Source of the DNA: Shewanella electrodiphila
GTDB taxonomy: Bacteria; Pseudomonadota; Gammaproteobacteria; Enterobacterales; Shewanellaceae
Assembly: GCF_023283985.1 (NCBI RefSeq)
Contig: NZ_JAKIKU010000006.1
Coordinates: 248,001-312,000, forward strand
Direction of reading: 5' to 3'
DNA length: 64,000 bases
A program made the translations under genes and the position numbers. Every line of letters begins with the position of its first letter. Position 1 is the stretch's first letter. This document shows positions 1 through 9,097 of the stretch, piece by piece. The notes below the pieces were generated by a model. The model was not told where the DNA came from. It saw nothing but the letters and a program-made list of their open reading frames with translations, and made no database searches.

Positions 1-167
1 AGTATATTTTAAACACTTGAGAACAAATATTAAAAACACTTCCAACCACTTCGCCACATTTGTAACTCAGCAAAATCGATATAAATGCACTTTTTGCTTG
101 TTCACTATGGGATAACGGCTAAAATGCAGGCCTGATAAAAAATTTCCGATTAAGAAAAACTCAATTT

Positions 168-764
168 ATGGAACTCGTCATTACCATTGCATTATTTGCC
201 TTTTCTGCAGGTATTACTCCTGGTCCAAACAACATAATGTTGATGACTTCAGGGGTCAATTTTGGTGTAAAAAGCAGTATTCCACACTTATTGGGCATCA
301 TTGTTGGTTTCCCGAGTATGGTGCTTGCTATAGGACTTGGTCTTAGTGCTGTGTTTCAAGCTTACCCTGTCGCTCACCAAGTCATTAAAGTAGCCGGTAT
401 TATCTATTTACTGTATCTGTCTTGGTTAATTGCCAATAGCTCAAGTAATTTAGAAGGCAAGAAAACAGTCAAACCGTTTAACTTTTTTCAAGCTGCCGCG
501 TTTCAATGGGTCAACCCAAAAGGTTGGATTATGGCCGTGGGCGCTATCGCGACATTTACTAACATTCAGCAGCCGTTGGCACCACAAATTATCACCATTG
601 CAGTGGTGTTTTTCTTTGTCGCACTCCCTTGCGCGTCCATTTGGTTAAGTTTTGGGATTGGACTGAAAAAATTACTTAAAAATGCTCGTCAGCAACGCAT
701 CTTTAATATCAGCATGGCATTATTATTAGTGCTATCCATCATACCTATGGTGCTACCTAATTAA
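168..764 (+). CDS. LysE/RhtB-family amino-acid exporter
   Basis: Predicted inner-membrane exporter of the LysE/RhtB superfamily, which exports amino acids or homoserine-like compounds; the substrate cannot be read from sequence. The 198 residues match the family length. The hallmark SAGITPGPNNIMLM stands at residues 13-26, and about six hydrophobic segments follow (roughly 38-60, 68-88, 112-132, 140-162 and 178-197 after the first at 3-25). The ATG start has only a weak A-rich ribosome site. It lies 51 bases ahead of the DUF1415 gene on the same strand, so co-transcription is possible. Nothing is visibly odd. Family placement is firm, substrate unknown. Confidence 0.88.
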   Translation: MELVITIALFAFSAGITPGPNNIMLMTSGVNFGVKSSIPHLLGIIVGFPSMVLAIGLGLSAVFQAYPVAHQVIKVAGIIYLLYLSWLIANSSSNLEGKKTVKPFNFFQAAAFQWVNPKGWIMAVGAIATFTNIQQPLAPQIITIAVVFFFVALPCASIWLSFGIGLKKLLKNARQQRIFNISMALLLVLSIIPMVLPN

Positions 765-815
765 CGCGTCGCCAAATAGTCATCAATATATCAAGAGCAA
801 CCAGCAGGAAGTCAG

Positions 816-1367
816 ATGTCAGAATTAACCGAATACCACATTGAAACGGCTAACTGGGTCAGTAAAGTGATCATGAAATATAATATTTGCCCGTTTGCCC
901 GCCGCGAAGTCGAGCGCAACAGTATTCGTTATTTTTGCAGTGAGCAGACCAAAGTCAAACAAGTGATGAAAGACTTTCTCAGCGAATGTCAGTTTTTAGA
1001 CAACAATCCAGACGTTGAAACCACATTGTTTATCATGCCCCGTGGCTTTGAAGGGTTTTACAGTTATCTTGATATCGTTGACTTAGCTAATGACAAATTA
1101 TTTGAACATGAGTATGAAGGGGTTTATCAACTGGCAAGCTTTCACCCTGACTACTGTTTTGAAGGCGAACCACAAGATAGTGCAGCTAATTACACTAATC
1201 GCTCACCTTATCCAACAATTCATATTATTCGCGAAGCCAGTATGGAAGCAGCACTAGCAGAATATGATGAACCCGAAACCATTCCTGAGCGCAATATTGC
1301 TTTTGCTGAGCGAAAAGGCAGTGATTTTTTTACTGCATTATTAAAACAATGTCAGGTCAATAAATAA
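816..1367 (+). CDS. DUF1415 family protein
   Basis: Cytoplasmic protein of unknown function, 183 residues, matching what I know of the DUF1415 family of gammaproteobacteria. Visible conserved blocks are NICPFAR (residues 23-29), a central FHPDYCF segment with Cys, and ERNIAFAERKG near residue 160. There is no signal peptide or membrane segment. The start is well supported: AGGAA at 805-809 lies six bases before the ATG. A short degenerate 13-base repeat follows the stop codon. No catalytic function should be assigned; the conserved Cys residues could be functional but this is inference. Confidence 0.85.
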   Translation: MSELTEYHIETANWVSKVIMKYNICPFARREVERNSIRYFCSEQTKVKQVMKDFLSECQFLDNNPDVETTLFIMPRGFEGFYSYLDIVDLANDKLFEHEYEGVYQLASFHPDYCFEGEPQDSAANYTNRSPYPTIHIIREASMEAALAEYDEPETIPERNIAFAERKGSDFFTALLKQCQVNK

Positions 1368-1372
1368 CAGAC

Positions 1373-1418
1373 ATAGGTAGCCGATATAGGTAGCTGATAT
1401 AGTTGCAGATATAGATAA
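1373..1418. repeat. degenerate tandem repeat, about 13-bp unit
   Basis: Two 13-base units, ATAGGTAGCCGAT and ATAGGTAGCTGAT, are followed by a shorter copy ATAGTTGCAGAT and a remnant ATAGATAAC. The repeat lies between the DUF1415 gene and the transporter gene. No function visible. Confidence 0.7.
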
Positions 1419-1485
1419 CAAGGATAAACCTAAAGAGAATGAGTCAGGGTAAGTAATCGGTGAAGTTCAACTTAAGAGTATCAAA

Positions 1486-2691
1486 TTGAAAAATCCACAA
1501 TCGATACTGGGTCAAACCGGTATGCTATTTTTTCTCGTCATTATTAGCGCATTTCCGCCATTGACTATTGACTTGTATTTACCTGCTTTGCCCACCATGG
1601 TTGAGGCGTTAAACACTAATCAATCTATGGTCAACTTAACCCTGAGTAGTTACTTTGTCACCTATGCCACGGGTCTACTTTTTTGGGGACCACTAAGTGA
1701 AAAGTTCGGTAGAAAACCCATTTTACTCATCGGTATCTGTGGTTACATTCTTGCGAGTATTGGTTGTGCGCTTTCAGCTAATATTGAACAACTTATTGGT
1801 GTTAGAGTCTTACAGGCATTTGCAGCCAGTGCTGTCACTGTGGTTGCCACTGCCATTGTAAAAGACAGTTTTACTGGTCGAGAGCGCGAGAAAATCATGG
1901 CCACCATCATGTCTTTAGTGATCATCGCCCCCATGGTTGCGCCAGTGATTGGCGCTTTTTTGCTTCAAATAGCCTCATGGCGGATGATGTTCGTAGTGCT
2001 CGCCATATATGGCACATTTGCAGCAATATTAGCCCTGTGTTACCAGGAAACCTTAGAGAAAAAATATGTTGGCTCAGTGCTTCGCTCTTGGGGAAGACTG
2101 GCTGTGATAATTAAAAACCCGAGATTTGCTATTTTATTAGTGGTCTTTTCGATGACATCAATGGCATTAATGGGGTTTCTAGCAGCGGGTTCTTACATCT
2201 ATATAAATGACTTTGGCCTCACTGAGCAGCAATTTAGCTATGCATTTGCCTTTAACGCTATGTGCGCCGCATTCGGGCCAATGATTTATATGCACTTGTC
2301 ACGCTATATCACTGTAAAAAGAATCATTACCCTGTGCTTTATTTTACTTACTATCGCTGGTGTATTAACTCTCAGTATCGGTCATATGTCAGCATTAACT
2401 TTTGCGGTAATTGCGGCCCCTGCAACAGTGGCCATTATTACCATGAGAGTACCAGGTACTAACTTAATGCTAGAGCAACAAACTCAGGACACTGGCTCTG
2501 CAGTCGCCCTGATCCAATTCAGTAGCATGATGAGTGGTGCCTTGGGGATGGTTTTAGTCTCATTAAGCCAAGCATCTTTAATTAGCAACTTAGGCATAAT
2601 CCAACTCAGTGTCGGTTTACTCGGTGCTACTTTATGGATAGTTATCAAGAACAAACCCTTCGTTACTGATAACTTAATAAATAAACATTAA
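1486..2691 (+). CDS. Bcr/CflA-type multidrug MFS transporter
   Basis: Major facilitator superfamily drug/H+ antiporter of the 12-helix Bcr/CflA group, 401 residues. The N-terminal signature DLYLPALPTM (residues 29-38) in helix 1, the loop-2 motif GPLSEKFGRKP (about 68-78) and the helix-5 segment MAPVIGAFL support the call. The reading frame begins with TTG at 1486; the first in-frame ATG is at 1522 and would cut into helix 1, so the TTG, or another upstream non-ATG codon, is preferred. Substrates of these pumps vary (bicyclomycin, chloramphenicol, others) and cannot be told here. The gene ends before a long perfect palindrome shared with the convergent MarR gene. Confidence 0.87.
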   Translation: MKNPQSILGQTGMLFFLVIISAFPPLTIDLYLPALPTMVEALNTNQSMVNLTLSSYFVTYATGLLFWGPLSEKFGRKPILLIGICGYILASIGCALSANIEQLIGVRVLQAFAASAVTVVATAIVKDSFTGREREKIMATIMSLVIIAPMVAPVIGAFLLQIASWRMMFVVLAIYGTFAAILALCYQETLEKKYVGSVLRSWGRLAVIIKNPRFAILLVVFSMTSMALMGFLAAGSYIYINDFGLTEQQFSYAFAFNAMCAAFGPMIYMHLSRYITVKRIITLCFILLTIAGVLTLSIGHMSALTFAVIAAPATVAIITMRVPGTNLMLEQQTQDTGSAVALIQFSSMMSGALGMVLVSLSQASLISNLGIIQLSVGLLGATLWIVIKNKPFVTDNLINKH

Positions 2692-2742
2692 ACAAGTTTA
2701 GCCGATTTAGTGCTGATCACTTCATCGGTTAAATTCATCGAT

Positions 2743-2768
2743 TAATTCTTGAGTTAACTCAAGAATTA
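2743..2768. terminator. 26-bp perfect palindrome between convergent genes
   Basis: TAATTCTTGAGTT is followed directly by its reverse complement AACTCAAGAATTA, with no loop. It lies between the convergent transporter and MarR genes. A run of T is absent on either side, so it is at best a weak bidirectional terminator or an mRNA 3'-end stabilising hairpin; a protein-binding site is the alternative. Confidence 0.45.
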
Positions 2769-2821
2769 GCTCAACGTTTATATCAAGATTTATATCAAAG
2801 TTTCATTGCTAATTGTTTGGC

Positions 2822-3253
2822 TTAAGGATTTGATGACAAATTTTCAGCCATTTTTGCAGCTATATTTTCGAACAACGCAAGCTCCTCTTCTGTAATTCCA
2901 TTTGTCATTTGCTCATGTATTTTTTTATCTATTAGAGCAATATCCTCCATTATCAACTGGCTTTTTTCAGTTAAGCGTAAACATTGGCTGCGTTTATCTT
3001 CTGGATTAGGTTCTTTGACAATTAATTCTTGCGCTATTAATCCATTCAACAGTCGAGTGACTTGAGCTTTGTCACGATTTAAAAACTGCGCAATGTCTAT
3101 TGCAGTACAGGGGATTTTTTTATTAATCACCTTAAGTACCCGCACATTCATCGGCGCCATATCTAGATTAAGTTTCTCAATATTATTATGTAATTGACGC
3201 TTTAAGCCATGTACCAATTGAAACAAGCTTTCTAAGGATTTTCGATCTTGCAT
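2822..3253 (-). CDS. MarR-family transcriptional regulator
   Basis: Winged-helix DNA-binding repressor of the MarR family, 143 residues. The recognition-helix region reads AIDIAQFLNRDKAQVTRLL (about residues 52-70), and the wing follows near PEDKRSQCLRLTEK (80-95). It is transcribed away from the DUF2798/DUF3861/NmrA operon, and the shared 98-base promoter region holds two inverted repeats of the TAGTTGA-N5-TCAACTA type, a typical MarR arrangement. The inferred role is autorepression and repression of the operon, relieved by a ligand or oxidant. A single Cys (residue 49) is present; redox sensing by it is only a possibility. The ligand is unknown. Confidence 0.9.
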   Translation of the reverse strand: MQDRKSLESLFQLVHGLKRQLHNNIEKLNLDMAPMNVRVLKVINKKIPCTAIDIAQFLNRDKAQVTRLLNGLIAQELIVKEPNPEDKRSQCLRLTEKSQLIMEDIALIDKKIHEQMTNGITEEELALFENIAAKMAENLSSNP

Positions 3254-3271
3254 AAATTAGCTCCGAATAAA

Positions 3272-3292
3272 TTAGTTGACTTTATCAACTAA
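3272..3292. promoter_or_regulatory. probable MarR operator 1
   Basis: TTAGTTGA-N5-TCAACTAA, a perfect inverted repeat with 8-base arms in the divergent promoter region between the MarR gene (start 3253) and the operon starting at 3352. Length and spacing suit a MarR dimer. No binding data are available here. Confidence 0.65.
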
Positions 3293-3297
3293 ATCTT

Positions 3298-3320
3298 TAT
3301 AGTTGACATTATCAACCATA
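3298..3320. promoter_or_regulatory. probable MarR operator 2
   Basis: A second copy of the same dyad, TATAGTTGA-N5-TCAACCATA, with one mismatch between the 9-base arms. It lies six bases from operator 1 and about 32 bases before the first gene of the operon, where it would block RNA polymerase. Confidence 0.6.
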
Positions 3321-3351
3321 ATGATGGTTTTTTCAAGGTAGGAGTTACACA

Positions 3352-3843
3352 ATGAACAATCAAACATCCATAACGTCGACCCTCGTCGCTGAAACTAAAA
3401 CCCCGGTCTCTGTAAAAGTTCTGACAGTGTTAGGCATGATGACACTAATGGGTGGCACAATAACGGGGGTCATGACCTATATTAATCTCGGATATAGCAG
3501 CAGTTTTTTCAATCAGTGGTTAAGTGCTTTTTTACTCGCGACGGTAACTGTCATGCCTGCTGGTTTTATATTGATGACAGCATTGACAAAATTTGCTGAA
3601 AAGTTTCTACCTAAATTGAATAAGAAGTTTCAAAACATACTGATAGGTATCGCCATGGCGCTGATAATGGAATCAGGTTTAGCGCTATCGACGACCATCA
3701 ATAACATCGGGATGACTGACCTTAATCAATTATTTTCAACTTGGTTTAATACAGTCACTGCCGCCCTACCATTTGCAGTAGCAATGATGCTGCTCGTGTC
3801 ACTCACCATAAAACCTAAGGTCGAAGCTTTATTGAAAAGCTAA
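3352..3843 (+). CDS. DUF2798 family membrane protein
   Basis: Small inner-membrane protein of unknown function, 163 residues, consistent with a tandem pair of DUF2798 units. Four hydrophobic helices are seen (about 22-43, 58-80, 94-114, 135-156), in two pairs of similar layout: a first helix, a loop with a Phe/Trp-rich stretch such as SSFFNQWLSAF, then a second helix. AGGAG stands nine bases before the ATG. It is the first gene of the operon under the two MarR-type operators, ahead of the DUF3861 and NmrA-like genes, so it is probably induced with them under chemical stress (inference). Confidence 0.8.
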   Translation: MNNQTSITSTLVAETKTPVSVKVLTVLGMMTLMGGTITGVMTYINLGYSSSFFNQWLSAFLLATVTVMPAGFILMTALTKFAEKFLPKLNKKFQNILIGIAMALIMESGLALSTTINNIGMTDLNQLFSTWFNTVTAALPFAVAMMLLVSLTIKPKVEALLKS

Positions 3844-3885
3844 ACAACCGTTACTTCATTGTCATATCAACATAAGGAATTCCCC

Positions 3886-4197
3886 ATGAGTTCAATTATC
3901 CGCAAAAATCATCAATACCGTATTACCATTGAAGAAATCAACCTACCAGCACAACAAACTGGTCAGCAATTGGATTTTGAATTACAAGATAGAGAAGACT
4001 TGTTTAATGTCGTTAAAAACTTGCAAAAAGGAAGCGGCCTCGAAACATCGCTGGCGACCAAAGTTGCTGTTTCACTGCGTTTACTCGGACCTATAATGAT
4101 GGAAAATAGAAAGCATCCATTATTTGTCGATTTTATGCCGCATTTTAAAGCTTTTATGCATAACCTTAAAAGCACAGTAAAAAGCGCCATCAAATAA
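3886..4197 (+). CDS. DUF3861 family protein
   Basis: Small soluble protein, 103 residues, recognised as the DUF3861 family; function unknown. The N-terminal half is beta-rich (HQYRITIEEINLP), and the C-terminal half carries the block LRLLGPIMMENRKHPLF. AAGGAA at 3874-3879 is six bases before the ATG at 3886, which decides this start over a TTG codon nine codons upstream. It is the second gene of the MarR-controlled operon and follows the DUF2798 gene by 42 bases. Confidence 0.8.
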   Translation: MSSIIRKNHQYRITIEEINLPAQQTGQQLDFELQDREDLFNVVKNLQKGSGLETSLATKVAVSLRLLGPIMMENRKHPLFVDFMPHFKAFMHNLKSTVKSAIK

Positions 4198-4248
4198 TCA
4201 AGCCAGACGTTACCGAAACACTCAACTTATATCTTTAGGAGCCAATCA

Positions 4249-5103
4249 ATGAACATCGCTATTACTGCAGCAAGCGGACAATTAGGCAGCGCAATTGTTA
4301 ACGCACTTTTAGATATCAATCCTAAAGAAAACATCATTGCTTTAGCGCGAACTCCTGAGAATGCTAAAGCCTTAGGTGTTGAAGTGCGTTCTGGAGATTA
4401 CAATAACTCGGCGCAATTAGCCCAATCACTACAAACTGTAGACGTATTACTATTGGTATCAGGGATGGATGCACCAGATAAGCGAATACAGCAGCACCGT
4501 AATGTCATTCATGCTGCAAAAACAGCAGGCGTAAAAAAGATTGTGTACACCAGTGTTCAAGGTGCTGAAGAAAATACTGCTTTCTCACCTGTGATACAAA
4601 GTAACCGTCAGACAGAGCAAGACATTCGTGAAAGCGGTGTAGACTGGGTCATTGGCCGCAATGGGATCTATATTGAACCCGATATTGAATATATAGACAG
4701 CTACAAAAAATCAGGTGTGATTGCCAATTGCGCTAATAACGGAAAATGCGGTTACACCACTCGCAGCGAACTTGCCTACGCCTATGCCCGAATGCTTACC
4801 GAGAGTAAACACAATGGGCAAACATATAATCTCCATGGTGAATCAATGACTCAATACCAGCTGGCTGATTATATGAATCTAGCCTTTGGCACCTCATTGA
4901 TTTACACCCCAATGACGGTTGAAGAATATCAGCAAGATAGAGTGGCAGAGTTGGGTGACTTTATTGGGACTGTTATTGCGGGGATTTATCAAGGTATTCT
5001 TGAAGGTAAAGCAGATAATCCAAGTCATTTTAATCTAGCTGCAGGCAGAGCGCACATCGGCTGGGATAAATACTTTACCGACTTGAAGCAAAGTTTGGCT
5101 TAA
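4249..5103 (+). CDS. NmrA-like/QorB-type NAD(P)H-binding reductase
   Basis: Atypical short-chain dehydrogenase of the NmrA/HSCARG group, 284 residues, most like quinone reductases of the QorB/YtfG type. The Rossmann start NIAITAASGQLGSAIV (residues 2-17) holds the dinucleotide-binding glycines, and KIVYTSVQGAEE (about 99-110) marks strand 5. The usual YxxxK catalytic pair is not evident, normal for this group. AGGAG lies before the ATG. As the last gene of the MarR-controlled operon it is the likely detoxifying enzyme, acting on quinones or electrophiles; this is inferred from family and context. Confidence 0.82.
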   Translation: MNIAITAASGQLGSAIVNALLDINPKENIIALARTPENAKALGVEVRSGDYNNSAQLAQSLQTVDVLLLVSGMDAPDKRIQQHRNVIHAAKTAGVKKIVYTSVQGAEENTAFSPVIQSNRQTEQDIRESGVDWVIGRNGIYIEPDIEYIDSYKKSGVIANCANNGKCGYTTRSELAYAYARMLTESKHNGQTYNLHGESMTQYQLADYMNLAFGTSLIYTPMTVEEYQQDRVAELGDFIGTVIAGIYQGILEGKADNPSHFNLAAGRAHIGWDKYFTDLKQSLA

Positions 5104-5141
5104 TTCAGCGTGCTATACAGAGTACTGATTGAACCAATAAA

Positions 5142-5165
5142 AACGCCCTGCAATTGCAGGGCGTT
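5142..5165 (-). terminator. rho-independent terminator of focA
   Basis: Perfect 24-base palindrome AACGCCCTGCAA/TTGCAGGGCGTT. Read on the minus strand it ends in TTTTTA, so it ends focA transcription. On the plus strand the T run is poor, but the stem may also stop read-through from the NmrA-like gene. Confidence 0.8.
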
Positions 5166-5215
5166 ATAATCAATGGAAGTTTTTTATTTACGAATGCTGA
5201 ATAATTTCATAAAGC

Positions 5216-6163
5216 TTACTTCTTTCTTGCTTCTTGCTCACCCACTAAAGAAGCATTGCTAGCCCCTTCTGAGCCAATAACGAGTTTATCTTGCTGTACT
5301 AACCAAAAACCTAAGCCAACAAATACACCGCCACCGACAATATTGCCCAAAGTAACAGGAATGAGATTATTAAATACAAAGTTTACCAAGGTTAAATCGG
5401 CATACTGCTGTGGGTTAATATTTAACCCAAGATAAAAGCTCTCAGGTGCAAAAGCGTGAATCGCGACACCTAAGGGAACCATAAACATATTAGCAATACT
5501 ATGCTCAAAACCACTACTGACAAACATAGCTACCGGTAGAATCATCAAAAAAGATTTAGTTAACAGATCTTTAGTGGCAAATGTCATCCACACAGCTAAA
5601 CACACGAGCATGTTGCATAAAATCCCCAAAGTGAATGCTTGTAGCCAAGTATGATGAATTTTATGTTGGGCAATATTCAAAGCGTTTACCCCCCATTGTC
5701 CACCATTGAGCTCAAACATCCGCGACATCATAATCAACAACACCATAATCAATGCGCCAACTAAGTTCCCCGCGTATACACGTGCCCAGCACTGCAACTG
5801 CGTCGACGTTTTAATTTGTTTTTGTGCCCAAGGTATAGAGGTTAATACCGTACTGGTAAATAGCTCCGCACCGCATACCACAACAAGAATAAGACCTAAA
5901 CTAAACGCAATACCGCCGATGAAACGCGTCATACCCCAACCACCGGTACTGCCCGTGGTCACAGTGACATAAAATACAAATGCAATGGCAATAAAGGCAC
6001 CGGCAAATATCGACAAAATAAACGACTGCCAAGGACTTTTAGCCACCTTTGCTAAACCAAACTTTTCAGCTTGTTCATAAGTTGTTGGCGCTGGCGACTT
6101 ATTTGTTAACTCGGTCGTTGAATTCGCCGAACTCTGGCGCTCTTCACCGGTTAATTTCTGCAT
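5216..6163 (-). CDS. focA: formate channel FocA
   Basis: Pentameric inner-membrane formate channel of the formate/nitrite transporter family, 315 residues, with an extra N-terminal stretch rich in Ser, Thr and Pro and a longer C-tail than the 285 residues of E. coli. Six membrane helices are visible from about residue 48 to 290. Signature segments include CGAELFTS (about 112-119), GNLVGALI (about 152-159) and the SSGFEHSIANMF loop, which holds the conserved His of the pore. It is divergent from pflB, unlike the focA-pflB operon of E. coli. The 637-base region between them carries PdhR-like operators. Role: release or uptake of the formate made by PflB. Confidence 0.92.
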   Translation of the reverse strand: MQKLTGEERQSSANSTTELTNKSPAPTTYEQAEKFGLAKVAKSPWQSFILSIFAGAFIAIAFVFYVTVTTGSTGGWGMTRFIGGIAFSLGLILVVVCGAELFTSTVLTSIPWAQKQIKTSTQLQCWARVYAGNLVGALIMVLLIMMSRMFELNGGQWGVNALNIAQHKIHHTWLQAFTLGILCNMLVCLAVWMTFATKDLLTKSFLMILPVAMFVSSGFEHSIANMFMVPLGVAIHAFAPESFYLGLNINPQQYADLTLVNFVFNNLIPVTLGNIVGGGVFVGLGFWLVQQDKLVIGSEGASNASLVGEQEARKK

Positions 6164-6297
6164 ATAAACCTCAAAACTTTTAACACTAAAATAGGATTAA
6201 CAAAGTAAATCGCTTGTGCTATTTACCTAAACAAACTTGCGCTACAGACTTGAACTGAATCATTGCTTTATAACGTCATTTATAAATCATACAAATA

Positions 6298-6314
6298 AAT
6301 TGGTAATACCAAGA
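6298..6314. promoter_or_regulatory. PdhR-like operator (focA side)
   Basis: ATTGGTAATACCAA fits the GntR/FadR-subfamily PdhR consensus ATTGGTNNNACCAAT except for its last base. It lies about 135 bases upstream of focA. PdhR is a pyruvate-sensing repressor, so control of formate metabolism makes sense; identification is by motif only. Confidence 0.55.
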
Positions 6315-6492
6315 TTTCTCATATGAACTTAGCTAAGCACTTTCTTATATCTGCTAAGTTTTCGCTAATAAATGATCAGCTTATCTAAAAGATGCTATAA
6401 AACAGTATAGCAAAGCTATATAGCGATAAGAAGGCAACACAAAGCTAGCTAACAATAAGCTGCAAGAGTAGTGACTAATGAGTGATTAAAAA

Positions 6493-6510
6493 ACTTTTTG
6501 CGCAAAAAGT
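6493..6510. promoter_or_regulatory. 18-bp perfect palindrome of unknown function
   Basis: ACTTTTTGCGCAAAAAGT, centred on GCGC, sits in the middle of the focA/pflB region and touches the dyad TGTTA-N6-TAACA (6510-6525). It may be an operator; no T run follows that would make it a clear terminator. Confidence 0.4.
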
Positions 6511-6600
6511 GTTAGCCAGATAACATTTTTGTCCATATCTTATTCGATTTTGATTTAATTAAGTGAAGTTGCATAAAACCTATGCTAATATTCTTTAGGT

Positions 6601-6619
6601 AAATTGGTCTTACCAATTT
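6601..6619. promoter_or_regulatory. PdhR-like operator (pflB side)
   Basis: AAATTGGT-N3-ACCAATTT, a perfect inverted repeat with 8-base arms that fits the PdhR consensus completely. It lies about 180 bases before the pflB start codon. Probable pyruvate-dependent control of pflBA. Confidence 0.65.
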
Positions 6620-6800
6620 ACATTTGATGAATTATTCGCTTCTACAGTAACGATTTTATTGTAAAAGCTAACAGATTAGATGCCCTATCAATTATCCATT
6701 TATAGGGGTCTCAATTTTTTGATATGCCAATTGGTTGTAACAGTTATCCACTACCATCATATGGCACATCAGCAGTCAATTAACGAGAAGGTAAATTACC

Positions 6801-9083
6801 ATGACCGATAAAACAGAATTATTTGCAAACGCTTGGCAAGGTTTTGAAGCTGGCGATTGGAAAACTGAAGTTAATGTTCGTGACTTTATTCAGAAAAACT
6901 ACACACCTTATGAAGGTGATGAGTCTTTCCTAGCAGGTGCTACTCAAGCTACTGAAACACTTTGGGAAAAAGTGATGGTCGGTATCAAGCAAGAGAACAG
7001 CACTCACGCTCCTGTTGATTTCGACACTAAAATGGTTTCAACCATTACTTCTCATGATGCTGGTTACATCAACAAAGATTTAGAGACTATCGTTGGTTTA
7101 CAAACTGACGCGCCGCTTAAACGTGCAATGCTACCTAATGGTGGTATTCGTATGGTTGAAGGGTCTTGTAAAGCATACGACCGCGTATTAGACGAAGATG
7201 TTAAGTACACTTACTCTGAATTACGTAAAACCCATAACCAAGGTGTATTCGATGTCTATACGCCTGAAATTATGGCATGTCGTAAATCAGGTATCTTAAC
7301 GGGTTTACCTGATGCATACGGCCGTGGTCGTATCATTGGTGATTACCGTCGTATCGCGCTTTACGGTATCGATTACCTAATGCAAGATAAATTCGCTCAG
7401 TTCTCTTCTCTGCAAGCAGGTTTTGAAGCTGGCGAAGATTTATCAAGCACTATGCAACTTCGTGAAGAAATTGCTGAGCAACATCGTTCATTAGGTCAAA
7501 TGAAGAAAATGGCAGCAAAATATGGCTGTGATATTTCTTTACCGGCAACGAATGCTAAAGAAGCAATTCAGTGGACTTACTTCGGTTACCTTGCTGCAGT
7601 TAAAAGCCAAAATGGCGCGGCAATGTCATTAGGCCGTACTTCATCATTCCTTGATATCTTCATCGAACGTGACATCGCTAACGGCGTTATCACGGAAGAA
7701 CAAGCGCAAGAAATGGTTGACCATTTTGTGATGAAATTACGTATGGTTCGTTTCCTACGTACTCCTGAATACGATGAGTTATTCTCTGGCGACCCAATCT
7801 GGGCAACTGAATCAGTTGCAGGTATGGGTTTAGATGGCCGTACTTTAGTGACTAAGAACAGCTTCCGTTTCTTACACACTTTATACAACATGGGCCCAAG
7901 CCCTGAGCCAAACATTACTGTTTTATGGTCGAATGCTTTACCACAGGGCTTTAAAAACTTCTGTGCCAAAGTGTCTATCGATACAAGCTCAATCCAGTAC
8001 GAAAACGATGACTTAATGCGTCCAGATTTCGAATCTGACGATTACGCAATCGCTTGTTGTGTCAGCCCTATGATTGTAGGTAAACACATGCAGTTCTTCG
8101 GTGCTCGCGCTAACTTAGCGAAGACCATGCTTTACGCTATCAATGGTGGCGTAGATGAAAAAATGAAGACACAAATTGCCCCCGTTGCTGACAAAATCAC
8201 TTCAGAAGTATTGGAGTTTGATGATGTGATGGGTCGTTTAGACGGCTTAATGGATTGGTTAGCGACACAATATGTGACAGCACTTAACTCTATCCATTAT
8301 ATGCATGACAAATATTCTTATGAAGCAGCGTTAATGGCACTTCATGATCGTGATGTTCGTCGTACTATGGCATGTGGTATCGCTGGTCTGTCAATTGCTG
8401 CCGATTCATTATCTGCAATCAAATACGGCACAGTTAAGCCAATCCGTGACGAAGACGGTATTGCAATCGACTTTGATATTTCAGGTGACTACCCGAAATT
8501 TGGTAACAATGACCCACGCGTAGATGACATTGCTTGTGACTTAGTTGAGCGTTTCATGGCTAAGATCCGTAACAAGAAAATGTACCGCAATGCGATTCCA
8601 ACACAGTCAATCTTAACCATCACTTCTAACGTTGTTTATGGTAAGAAAACAGGTACAACACCTGATGGTCGTCCAGCTGGTGCACCATTTGCTCCAGGTG
8701 CAAACCCAATGCATGGCCGTGACGAAAACGGTGCTATCGCTTCACTGACTTCAGTAGCGAAACTACCATTTGCTCACGCTCAAGATGGTATTTCATACAC
8801 TTTCTCTATCGTGCCAAATGCGTTAGGTAAAGATGAGACTGGACGTCGTTCTAACCTTGCATCGCTAATGGATGGTTACTTCATGAGTAACGCTAACAGC
8901 GAAGGTGGTCAGCACTTGAACGTTAACGTTATGAACCGTGAAATGCTGGAAGATGCGATTGTGAACCCTGAAAAGTACCCACAATTAACCATTCGAGTCT
9001 CAGGTTACGCTGTACGTTTCAACGCGCTAACACCTGAACAGCAACAAGATGTAATTACTCGTACTTTCACTAAAGGCTTGTAA
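6801..9083 (+). CDS. pflB: formate C-acetyltransferase (pyruvate formate-lyase)
   Basis: Glycyl-radical enzyme that converts pyruvate and CoA to acetyl-CoA and formate in anaerobic fermentation; cytoplasmic. It is 760 residues, the same as E. coli PflB. The active-site Cys pair is in ACCVSPM (about residues 419-425), and the radical Gly is in [16 protein letters not shown] near residue 735. Codon use is that of a highly expressed gene. A GAGAAGG ribosome site precedes the ATG. pflA follows after a strong hairpin, ackA-pta lie downstream, and focA is divergent, so the whole pyruvate-to-acetate-plus-formate route is together. Confidence 0.98.
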   Translation: MTDKTELFANAWQGFEAGDWKTEVNVRDFIQKNYTPYEGDESFLAGATQATETLWEKVMVGIKQENSTHAPVDFDTKMVSTITSHDAGYINKDLETIVGLQTDAPLKRAMLPNGGIRMVEGSCKAYDRVLDEDVKYTYSELRKTHNQGVFDVYTPEIMACRKSGILTGLPDAYGRGRIIGDYRRIALYGIDYLMQDKFAQFSSLQAGFEAGEDLSSTMQLREEIAEQHRSLGQMKKMAAKYGCDISLPATNAKEAIQWTYFGYLAAVKSQNGAAMSLGRTSSFLDIFIERDIANGVITEEQAQEMVDHFVMKLRMVRFLRTPEYDELFSGDPIWATESVAGMGLDGRTLVTKNSFRFLHTLYNMGPSPEPNITVLWSNALPQGFKNFCAKVSIDTSSIQYENDDLMRPDFESDDYAIACCVSPMIVGKHMQFFGARANLAKTMLYAINGGVDEKMKTQIAPVADKITSEVLEFDDVMGRLDGLMDWLATQYVTALNSIHYMHDKYSYEAALMALHDRDVRRTMACGIAGLSIAADSLSAIKYGTVKPIRDEDGIAIDFDISGDYPKFGNNDPRVDDIACDLVERFMAKIRNKKMYRNAIPTQSILTITSNVVYGKKTGTTPDGRPAGAPFAPGANPMHGRDENGAIASLTSVAKLPFAHAQDGISYTFSIVPNALGKDETGRRSNLASLMDGYFMSNANSEGGQHLNVNVMNREMLEDAIVNPEKYPQLTIRVSGYAVRFNALTPEQQQDVITRTFTKGL

Positions 9084-9097
9084 TACTTCTTAAAATT

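Larger units (their letters stand above)
6164..6800. promoter_or_regulatory. divergent focA/pflB control region
   Basis: A 637-base A+T-rich intergenic region without a convincing reading frame. It holds two PdhR-like operators, an 18-base perfect palindrome directly joined to a TGTTA-N6-TAACA dyad (6510-6525), and a weak FNR-like half site near 6550. It must contain both the focA and pflB promoters; the many dyads suggest control by oxygen and pyruvate status. No promoter hexamers could be assigned with confidence. Confidence 0.6.

Noticed and set aside
6550..6563. FNR-like site TTGATTTAATTAAG before pflB
   Set aside because: Only the left half fits; three of five bases of the right half are wrong.
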